Assembly (NCBI RefSeq): GCF_030733545.1
Contig: NZ_JASHIU010000009.1
Span: 1-64,000, forward strand
Direction: 5' to 3'
Source: Oceanicaulis sp. MMSF_3324
Lineage (GTDB): Bacteria; Pseudomonadota; Alphaproteobacteria; Caulobacterales; Maricaulaceae
DNA: 64,000 bases
Each line of letters opens with the position of its first letter. The stretch's first letter is position 1. The translations under genes and the position numbers were made by a program. Below, in pieces: positions 53,029 to 59,550 of the stretch. The notes below the pieces were generated by a model. It had not been told where the DNA came from. It ran no database searches and saw only the letters and a program-made list of their open reading frames with translations.

Positions 53029-53062
53029 CGAAGGCGGGCTCATAGAAAATGGCTCGCCTTCG
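53029..53062 (+). promoter_or_regulatory. Intercistronic hairpin between flagellins 3 and 4
   Basis: A stem of at least 11 bp, CGAAGGCG ... CGCCTTCG, with a small bulge, closes on CAT-AGAAA-ATG. The tip matches the hairpin at 52096-52128 although the stems differ. Confidence 0.6.
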
Positions 53063-53069
53063 GGAGTGT

Positions 53070-53102
53070 CGCACAAAAAGTGCGTCGTAACCGTAGAAAC
53101 GG
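53070..53102 (+). promoter_or_regulatory. Flagellin 4 leader stems
   Basis: CGCAC-AAAAA-GTGCG (53070-53084) and CCGT-AGAA-ACGG (53091-53102). Compared with flagellin 3 the first stem has changed one G-C pair to A-T on both sides at once. Confidence 0.6.
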
Positions 53103-53123
53103 ATATTTTGAAGGAGCCAAGAA

Positions 53124-53951
53124 ATGGCGACGATCAATACGAACCCGGGCGCAATGGTCGCCCTTCAGAACCTGAACCAGACCAACAAGGATCTGCAGCA
53201 GGTTCAACAACGCATCAACACCGGCTTGGCGATCAGCTCGGCCAAGGACAATGGCGGCGTGTTCGCAATTGCCCAGTCGATGCGTGCGGACGTGGCGGGC
53301 TACAAGGCGGTGGGTCAGTCTCTTGACCTGGCGCAGTCCACCGTGGACGTGGCCCTGGCGGCCGGCGAGGCGATCTCTGATCTGCTGGTGGAAATGAAGG
53401 AAAAGGCGCTGGCTGGCTCCGATTCCTCTCTCGATACCGCATCGCGCAATGCTCTGAACGAAGACTTCAAGGCGCTGCGTGACCAGATCGGGACCATCGT
53501 GGCCAACGCCGAATTCAATGGCACCAACCTCATCAACGGCACGCAAACCGGCGGCATTTCGGCTCTGGCCAATGCTGACGGCTCCAACACCCTCAATGTG
53601 GGTCAGGAAGTGATGTCGCTGGGCGGCACCAACGTGACTGTGGCGGCGACCGCGTCGTTCACCACGGCGGCGGCGGCGTCCACCCTGGTGGCCACCATTG
53701 AAACCTCGCTGGACAACCTCAACACGGCTCTGGCCAAGTTGGGCACCGGCTCGAAGTCTCTGGAAGTCCACAAGTCCTTCGTGGGCAAACTGTCTGACTC
53801 TCTGGAAAAAGGCATCGGCAACCTGGTCGATGCGGATCTGGCGAAAGAGTCCGCTCGTCTTCAGTCGCTGCAGGTCAAGCAGCAGCTGGGTACGCAGGCG
53901 CTCTCGATCGCGAACTCCGCACCGAGCAACATCCTGGGTTACTTCCGGTAA
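53124..53951 (+). CDS. Flagellin 4
   Basis: Filament subunit of 275 aa, again with the shared start (MATINTNPGAMVALQNLNQ, Ile to Val at residue 12) and end (NSAPSNILGYFR). The central part differs (NGTQTGGISALANADGSNTLNVGQEVMSLGGTNVTVAAT). It closes the tandem triple and is followed by a GC-rich hairpin. Confidence 0.96.
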   Translation: MATINTNPGAMVALQNLNQTNKDLQQVQQRINTGLAISSAKDNGGVFAIAQSMRADVAGYKAVGQSLDLAQSTVDVALAAGEAISDLLVEMKEKALAGSDSSLDTASRNALNEDFKALRDQIGTIVANAEFNGTNLINGTQTGGISALANADGSNTLNVGQEVMSLGGTNVTVAATASFTTAAAASTLVATIETSLDNLNTALAKLGTGSKSLEVHKSFVGKLSDSLEKGIGNLVDADLAKESARLQSLQVKQQLGTQALSIANSAPSNILGYFR

Positions 53952-53963
53952 TCCATAGTGAAA

Positions 53964-54000
53964 TCGGCCGGGGCGTTACGTGGGGTTCCTCCCCGGCCGA
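53964..54000 (+). terminator. Terminator-like hairpin after flagellin 4
   Basis: TCGGCCGGGG at 53964-53973 pairs with CCCCGGCCGA at 53991-54000 around a 17-nt loop, followed by CTTTCCC. The T-run is weak, so termination may be partial before the flaG gene. Confidence 0.55.
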
Positions 54001-54078
54001 CTTTCCCAGGTGACATGTCAGAGAGCATAGGGAGAAAGTAGGAGGCGCCGACGCCGCCAAAGCGTGGACGAAGCAAAC

Positions 54079-54462
54079 ATGAATATCGGCAATATAGTAC
54101 CGGTTACAAACGCCCAGGGCGTCGCCCCTGAAGCCGACCCGTCTGAAAAAGCCGCCGCTTCCCTGTCGAAGCGTGGCCAGGTGGGAGGCGAGGAAACAGA
54201 CAAGGCGGTCGCCGAAAAAGGCTCGGCTGTCGTTCAGAAGTCTGCGGACCTTGAGCGGATTGAATCACTGCGCGATCGCGTGAACGCCAGTTTGCGGACC
54301 CGTTTGCAAATCGATCGGGAAGAGGAGAGCGGCAAGTTCATCTACCGCCTGTTCGACCCGGAGACCGGCGAGGTCATGCGGCGCTGGCCGCCCGAGAAGT
54401 ATCTCGACCTGATCGCTTTCCTGAAGGATCAGCAGGGCGGCGTGGTCGATGAGCGGGTCTGA
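54079..54462 (+). CDS. flaG: FlaG-family flagellar protein
   Basis: Small flagellar protein of 127 aa. The central part RLQIDREEESGKFIYRLFDPETGEVMRRWPPEKYLDLIAFL is the FlaG domain pattern (VxDxxTGEVxRxxP). The first 55 residues are low-complexity. ATG 54079 (MNIGNIVPV) is used, and GTG 54064 in frame is an alternative. Ribosome-binding is weak. It lies between flagellins 4 and 5 and probably affects filament length, as FlaG does in other species. Confidence 0.85.
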   Translation: MNIGNIVPVTNAQGVAPEADPSEKAAASLSKRGQVGGEETDKAVAEKGSAVVQKSADLERIESLRDRVNASLRTRLQIDREEESGKFIYRLFDPETGEVMRRWPPEKYLDLIAFLKDQQGGVVDERV

Positions 54463-54489
54463 CCTGTCGGCAGATTTGATCTGGCGCAT

Positions 54490-54500
54490 CGGCAAAAATT
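54490..54500. promoter_or_regulatory. ftr-like half-site upstream of flagellin 5
   Basis: CGGCAAAAATT matches the left half and spacer of the ftr-like element, about 92 bp upstream of the -24 element at 54592. No clear right half is seen, so confidence is low. Confidence 0.35.
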
Positions 54501-54591
54501 AACCATGCGTCCCGCTGACGGCCCCATGCCGTTCGGCGTCAAAATGATTCAATATACTGATTTACAACAAGATTGAGCGTTCTGGCCAAAT

Positions 54592-54607
54592 TGGCCCATG
54601 GATTGCT
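54592..54607 (+). promoter_or_regulatory. Sigma-54 promoter of flagellin 5
   Basis: TGGCCCATGGATTGCT has the TGG, TTGC and 10-nt spacing of sigma-54 promoters. It places the start near 54618, about 48 nt before the ATG. Confidence 0.78.
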
Positions 54608-54665
54608 CCTGTATGCGATGAGCGGCCGTCGAATGCGGCGCAGAATTGCAATCGGGAGAAGACCA

Positions 54666-55499
54666 ATGGCGCTCAGCGTCCACACGAACACCTCGGCGAT
54701 GATCGCCCTGCAAAACCTCAACAAGACCAATGAGGACATTCAGGGCGTCCAGAACAGAATCAATACCGGCCTGAAGGTCGCCGGCGCAAAAGACAATTCC
54801 TCGGTCTACGCGGTGGCCCAGGGAATGCGCTCCGACATCGGCGCCTACGGCTCGGTCAGCTCCTCTCTTGATCGCGCCGTCTCGATCGGCGACGTGGCCA
54901 TGGCGGCCGGCGAGTCCATTTCGGACCTGCTGATCCAGATGCGCGAGAAGGCGACTGCTGCGCTCGACCCGTCCATCGATACCTTCTCCCGCCAGGCCTA
55001 TGACAGTGATTTCAAACAATTGCTGGATCAGGTCCGGGTGGTCCTGAATAATGCCGAATTTGACGGCGCCAATCTGCTGGATGGCTCCCAGACCAATGGC
55101 ATCGCCTTCCTGGCGGATGCGGACGCGACGCGCTCGGTCACGCTGGGCGGTCAGAACATGTCCATCTCCGGCTCCATCGTCACGCTGGCCAACAATGCCA
55201 GCCTGGGCACAGTGACGCTGTCCGCCAACGTGCTGACCGCGATCCAGACCAGCCTCGACAATGTGAACCAGGCGCTCGCCAATCTGGGCTCTGACCTGAA
55301 GAAGATCGAGGCCCACCGCACCTTTGTCGGCAAGCTGACCGACAGCCTGACCAAAGGGGTGGGCAATCTGGTCGATGCCGACCTCGCCAAGGAATCCGCA
55401 CGCTTGCAGGCCCTGCAGGTCAAGCAACAGCTCGGCGTCCAGGCGCTTTCGATCGCCAACTCCGAGCCGCAGATCATCCTCAATCTCTTCGGCGGTTAA
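54666..55499 (+). CDS. Flagellin 5
   Basis: Filament subunit of 277 aa, start ATG 54666 (MALSVHTNTSAMIALQNLNKTNEDIQGVQNRINTGLKVAGAKDNSSVYAVAQGMRSDIGAY) with GGGAGAAG upstream. End LVDADLAKESARLQALQVKQQLGVQALSIANSEPQIILNLFGG. It is the most divergent member (LKVAGAKDNSSVY, NLFGG) and has its own sigma-54 promoter. An upstream in-frame ATG at 54573 is rejected, as it overlaps the promoter. Confidence 0.95.
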   Translation: MALSVHTNTSAMIALQNLNKTNEDIQGVQNRINTGLKVAGAKDNSSVYAVAQGMRSDIGAYGSVSSSLDRAVSIGDVAMAAGESISDLLIQMREKATAALDPSIDTFSRQAYDSDFKQLLDQVRVVLNNAEFDGANLLDGSQTNGIAFLADADATRSVTLGGQNMSISGSIVTLANNASLGTVTLSANVLTAIQTSLDNVNQALANLGSDLKKIEAHRTFVGKLTDSLTKGVGNLVDADLAKESARLQALQVKQQLGVQALSIANSEPQIILNLFGG

Positions 55500-55527
55500 A
55501 GCCGGTCCTGACTTCACCACAACGGCG

Positions 55528-55570
55528 AACCGTCCGACTTCTCCCGATGTCGGGCGGTTTGTTGTTTTCA
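55528..55570 (+). terminator. Terminator after flagellin 5
   Basis: AACCGTCCGAC pairs with GTCGGGCGGTT (one G-U pair) around a 10-nt loop and is followed by TGTTGTTTT. Confidence 0.65.
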
Positions 55571-55620
55571 GGGAGGCGTGGACTCAGCACACTCTGGGCT
55601 GAGCCTCAGGGAGCAGATGC

Positions 55621-56796
55621 ATGAGCGATTGCTTTATACCGTATGGGCGTCAGTGGATTGATGATGCGGACATCGCTGCGGTCACAGCCTGTCTGCAATC
55701 GGATTATCTGACGACCGGGCCTGCCGTTTCCGCCTTTGAGGCAGCCTTCGCCCAAACGGTTCAGGCGTCGCATGCGCTCAGTTGCCATTCGGCGACCGCG
55801 GGGCTGCATCTCGCTTATGACGGACTGGGCCTGAAACCGGGCCAGTGCGCGATTGTGCCGTCCATCACCTTTGTCGCGACCGCCAACGCGGCGCGGTATT
55901 GCGGCGCCGATGTGATCCTGGCCGATGTGGACCCGCACAGCGGGTTGATGACGCCGCAAACACTGCAGGCCGCACTCGCCGAGCTTCAGGGGCGGAGCGG
56001 CCTTGTCGCGCCCGTGCATTTGGCGGGGGTGCCCTGTGACATGCCTGCGCTGAGCGCGCTGGCGAAAGAACAGGGACTGGCCGTGGTCGAGGACGCCTCC
56101 CATGCCGTTGGCAGTCTGGATGAAAGCGGCGCGCCGACCGGTGCTTGCGCGCATTCGGATGCGGCCGTGTTTTCCTTCCACCCTGTCAAGACACTGGCCT
56201 GCGGGGAGGGGGGTATGGTCACAACCCAAGACGCCGAGCTGGCGGACATCCTTTCCCGGACGCGCTCACATGGCGTGGTGCGTGATGCGGCGCAGTTCGA
56301 GCGCGCTGAAGGCGCGGACGAACCCTGGTGGTATGAGATGCAGACGCTGGGCTGGAACTATCGCATGCCGGACATCAACGCCGCTCTGGGTCTGTCGCAG
56401 CTGAACAAGCTGGACCGGTTCGCCGGACGTCGTCGGCAGCTCTCGCAAAACTATGACGAGTTGCTTGTGGAGCTGGCGCCCCATGTCCTGGCGCCGGCCG
56501 GGCGGCCGGGCGTTGATCCGTGTCGCCACCTTTACAATGTACAGATCGATTTCGCGGCGTTCGGATTATCCCGGTCACAGGTCATGACCGGCTTGCGCGA
56601 GTACGGCGTGGGAACCCAGGTTCACTACATCCCGGTTCACCAGCATCCCTATTACAAGGCGCTGTACGGTGAGAAGGCATTGCCGGGCGCCGAGCTCTAT
56701 TACGAACGGACCCTGTCACTGCCGCTTTACCCGTTGATGGCGGATGAGGATCCCGAACGGGTGGTGCGTGCGCTCGGAAGGGTGCTGGGGCTCTAG
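55621..56796 (+). CDS. pseC: UDP-4-amino-4,6-dideoxy-N-acetyl-altrosamine transaminase PseC
   Basis: PLP-dependent transaminase for the second step of pseudaminic acid synthesis, acting on the PseB product. The 391-aa sequence has FIPYGRQWIDDADIAAVTACLQSDYLTTGPAVSAFE, NADVILADVD-type segments, VVEDASHAVGSL with the PLP Asp, and the Schiff-base Lys190 in SFHPVKTLACGEGG. C-terminal VGTQVHYIPVHQHPYYK is the PseC/FlmB signature. The start has CAGGGAGCAGATGC upstream. It is convergent with the methylase gene (4-nt overlap). Confidence 0.93.
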   Translation: MSDCFIPYGRQWIDDADIAAVTACLQSDYLTTGPAVSAFEAAFAQTVQASHALSCHSATAGLHLAYDGLGLKPGQCAIVPSITFVATANAARYCGADVILADVDPHSGLMTPQTLQAALAELQGRSGLVAPVHLAGVPCDMPALSALAKEQGLAVVEDASHAVGSLDESGAPTGACAHSDAAVFSFHPVKTLACGEGGMVTTQDAELADILSRTRSHGVVRDAAQFERAEGADEPWWYEMQTLGWNYRMPDINAALGLSQLNKLDRFAGRRRQLSQNYDELLVELAPHVLAPAGRPGVDPCRHLYNVQIDFAAFGLSRSQVMTGLREYGVGTQVHYIPVHQHPYYKALYGEKALPGAELYYERTLSLPLYPLMADEDPERVVRALGRVLGL

Positions 56797-57422
56797 GCCG
56801 GTCGCTTTTCCATCAGGGCCCAGGTGGGATTGTCGAGACCGCTTGTGCGCTTCCACGCAAAGCCGTCCGCCACGACTTCAAGATCGGAAAAGCGATCCAT
56901 GAAGAAGCCCGCGAAGTCGCGCTTCCACAAATGGTCCGTCATGCCGCGATAAACCAGCTCGACCGGATCGGGATTGAAGTATTCCGACACCAGAATGAAG
57001 CGCTTGGACACGCGATACATTTCGTCCGCGACCTGGCCCAGATTGTCCGGATGGACGTGGATAAGCACCCCATTGGTGAAGACCAGATCCATGCTGGCGT
57101 CATCAAAGGGCAAATCCTCGCCGCGACCGGCGCGGATATGGCTCCCGGGCAGGACGCCGTCCTTGATTACGGTTTCACGGGCGCTGTCATTGGGTTCAAT
57201 CGCAAACAGCTCGGCGTCGACCAGCCGTTGAAGCGCGCGCTGGTTCAGGCCCAGATTGCAGCCGACTTCGCAAATGGTCTGCGGCTCGCGCGTGCCGAAA
57301 GCGTCCAGCCAGCGCGCCCAGAGGCGTGTCCGCGCACGAATGCGGAACTCTTCGGGGCTGCAGCGTTGAGTGTATTCGTCGCCAAACTCGCCTGACCAGG
57401 TGTTCACAGGATCATGGGTCAT
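56793..57422 (-). CDS. Pseudaminic acid biosynthesis-associated methylase
   Basis: SAM-dependent methyltransferase of 209 aa. WSGEFGDEYTQRC at the start, ICEVGCNLGLNQRAL as motif I, and the segment VSEYFNPDPVELVYRGMTDHLWKRDFAGFFMDRF are specific to the pseudaminic-acid-associated methylase group. It likely methylates a sugar intermediate. It lies 3 nt after the pseB stop on the same strand, so it is part of the pseB transcript. An overlap of 4 nt with pseC at the 3' end is convergent. Confidence 0.87.
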   Translation of the reverse strand: MTHDPVNTWSGEFGDEYTQRCSPEEFRIRARTRLWARWLDAFGTREPQTICEVGCNLGLNQRALQRLVDAELFAIEPNDSARETVIKDGVLPGSHIRAGRGEDLPFDDASMDLVFTNGVLIHVHPDNLGQVADEMYRVSKRFILVSEYFNPDPVELVYRGMTDHLWKRDFAGFFMDRFSDLEVVADGFAWKRTSGLDNPTWALMEKRPA

Positions 57423-57425
57423 GAA

Positions 57426-58541
57426 TCAGGCCTTCAGAGCGAGTTTTTCATTGAGAATGGTCTGGAGCGCCCGGGCGTCGAGACGCTCGGGATTGGAGTC
57501 AGACTGATATTCAAAGCCTTCCGCCACCGGAACGGCGCCGTCGGCGAACCATTCCGCGCGCAGGCGTTCGGAATTGTGCGGCAGGATCACATAGCGATCC
57601 TCCAGCTCAACCGTGGCGCGGGAATCGTCGGCGGGCACCATGACTTCGTGCAGCTTTTCGCCCGGGCGGATGCCAACCATCTTGTGCGGCAGGTTCGGTG
57701 CGATCGAGCGCGCCAGATCTACTGTGCTCATGGAGGGGATTTTCGGCACGAAGACTTCGCCGCCCTTCGCCATTTCCAATGCGGAAAGCACGAAGTTCAC
57801 ACCCTGCTCGAGCGTGATCCAGAACCGGGTCATGCGCTCATCGGTGATGGGCAGATGGTCCGCGCCTTCAGCCACGAGCTTCTTGAAGAAGGGCACGACC
57901 GAGCCGCGCGAGCCGACCACATTGCCGTACCGCACGACGGAAAAGGTGGGGCCGTCCTCACCGCCCATGTGCTGGGCGGCGGTGAAGATCTTGTCGGACG
58001 CCAGCTTGGAGGCGCCATAAAGATTGATCGGGCTGGCCGCCTTGTCGGTCGACAGGGCGCAGACATGCTGGACGCCGCGCTTGATTGCTGCGCGCACCAC
58101 ATTCTCGGCGCCGAAGACATTGGTGCGCATGCATTCGAACGGATTGTATTCTGCGATCGGCACATGTTTCAGCGCCGCGGCGTGCACAACCACGTCAACG
58201 CCGCGCATGGCCATATCGAGCCGGCCTTCATCGCGCACATCGCCGATAAAGTAGCGCATGAAGCGGTATTCTTCAGGGCTGAAGCGCTGCGCCATCTCGT
58301 ACTGCTTCAGCTCGTCGCGCGAGAACACGATCAGCTTCTTGGGCTTGTACTCATTGATCACGGTCTGGACGAAATGGTGCCCGAAGGATCCGGTCCCGCC
58401 CGTGATCAGGATGGTCTTGCCATTCAGGTCGATACGGGGCGTGCGGAAGTCGCGGCCCAGAAACAGGCGATCCACGTCTTCGGACGCGCGGTTCGAGTTG
58501 TTCGGCGGCTGGCTCATCGACAACGACTTTCCATAATTCAT
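57426..58541 (-). CDS. pseB: UDP-N-acetylglucosamine 4,6-dehydratase (inverting) PseB
   Basis: First enzyme of pseudaminic acid synthesis. The 371-aa protein has the Rossmann ILITGGTGSFGHHFVQTVIN, the EYKPKKLIVFSRDELKQYEMAQ segment, the catalytic Tyr-Lys in NLYGASKLASDKIF and PFFKKLVAEGADHLPITDERMTRFWITLEQG, the PseB pattern. The first 37 residues are an extension not needed for the fold; M at 58517 (MSQPPNNS) is an alternative start. Equivalent to Caulobacter FlmA. It is divergent from the SpsF-like gene. Confidence 0.92.
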   Translation of the reverse strand: MNYGKSLSMSQPPNNSNRASEDVDRLFLGRDFRTPRIDLNGKTILITGGTGSFGHHFVQTVINEYKPKKLIVFSRDELKQYEMAQRFSPEEYRFMRYFIGDVRDEGRLDMAMRGVDVVVHAAALKHVPIAEYNPFECMRTNVFGAENVVRAAIKRGVQHVCALSTDKAASPINLYGASKLASDKIFTAAQHMGGEDGPTFSVVRYGNVVGSRGSVVPFFKKLVAEGADHLPITDERMTRFWITLEQGVNFVLSALEMAKGGEVFVPKIPSMSTVDLARSIAPNLPHKMVGIRPGEKLHEVMVPADDSRATVELEDRYVILPHNSERLRAEWFADGAVPVAEGFEYQSDSNPERLDARALQTILNEKLALKA

Positions 58542-58652
58542 GGATCACAATTCAGGCCACGATCAGGGGCGTCGGTTAACGGCCCGTTAGGCGGGTAAAA
58601 CTGATACTCGGATTCGAAGGAAGCGACAGCTTTCCAGCCTTTGGGGGATAAG

Positions 58653-59438
58653 ATGGGCGCGACGGTGATCGTACAGGCGGGAGGCGGGCTCAACGCTCTG
58701 CCCGATCGCGAGCTCATCTTTCTGGGTGCAAGCTCGGCCCTGAGCCATGTTCTGGATCGGGCGCGTCGCATTCCAGGCGCCGACCTGGTGGTTTGCGCTG
58801 TTCCCGATGACCGCGAGCATGATCTGGTGGCTGAAGAGGCGGCCGATTGCGCGGTCATGGTGGTGCGTGGTCCCGCAGCGGATCCGTTGGGGTTGATGGC
58901 CCAGGCGGCGCGTGAAGCCGGCGCTGAAACAGTGGTGCGCGTCACAAGCCAGTGTCCGGTGATCGATCCGGTGATCGCCGGCGGCGTGCTGGGGCTGCTG
59001 ACCGACGCCAAGGCGGATTACGCCTCCAACACCATGCCGGCGCGTTTCCCGCATGGGCTCGATTGTGAAGCCTTTCCGGCGCTGCTTCTGGATGAGGCGG
59101 ACCGCAAGGCGGATACCCTGGCCGAGCGACGGTCCGTGACCGGCTGGATGCGTCGTCATCCGGGGTTGACCCGGGCCAACCTTACCGGGCCGGGCGGCGG
59201 GCTGGAGCATTTGCGCTGGATGCTTGAAACGCCCGAAGACGCCGATTTCCTGCAGGCGCTGTTTGATGCGCTGGGCTCTAAGGCCGCCTCGGCGACAGCG
59301 GCGGAAATGGCGGCTCTGTGCCTGCGTCGGCCCGATCTGAGCGAGATGAATGCGGATCGCGTCGATTATGCCCGTCTCGTGTCGCCGGAGCGGGCCAGCG
59401 TCGAGACGCGTCCGATGCGGTTTCCCTTCGCCGCATAA
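58653..59438 (+). CDS. SpsF-like cytidylyltransferase-family protein with altered signature
   Basis: A 261-aa member of the CMP-sugar synthetase-like (SpsF) family. It begins VIVQAGGGLNALPDRELIFLG where SpsF has QARxxSxRLPGK, so the nucleotide-binding Arg and Lys are changed. It continues SSALSHVLDRARRIPGADLVVCAVPDDREHD, VMVVRGPAADPLGLMAQAAREAGAETVVRVTSQCPVIDPV. ATG 58653 follows GGGGGATA. It may have lost catalysis or have another role, since pseF exists at 37655-38380. It corresponds in position to the FlmC-type genes. Confidence 0.72.
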   Translation: MGATVIVQAGGGLNALPDRELIFLGASSALSHVLDRARRIPGADLVVCAVPDDREHDLVAEEAADCAVMVVRGPAADPLGLMAQAAREAGAETVVRVTSQCPVIDPVIAGGVLGLLTDAKADYASNTMPARFPHGLDCEAFPALLLDEADRKADTLAERRSVTGWMRRHPGLTRANLTGPGGGLEHLRWMLETPEDADFLQALFDALGSKAASATAAEMAALCLRRPDLSEMNADRVDYARLVSPERASVETRPMRFPFAA

Positions 59439-59486
59439 AAGCTTGCCGTCCTGTTTACGCTAAATCCTAACGATTTGTTTGCTCGC

Positions 59487-59502
59487 CGGGCCGTATTCTG
59501 CG
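59487..59502 (+). promoter_or_regulatory. Weak sigma-54-like element before the FlaEY-like gene
   Basis: CGGGCCGTATTCTGCG has GG and GC spaced by 10 nt but differs from the consensus at several positions. It lies 48 nt before ATG 59551. Confidence 0.35.
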
Positions 59503-59550
59503 TTGCGATGCAATAGGTGCGTCGTTTGTTTGGGTTTCGGGCTTACGGCT

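Noticed and set aside
55583-55603. Stem CTCAGC ... GCTGAG before pseC
   Set aside because: Short, single occurrence and no linked element, so it is not distinguished from chance.
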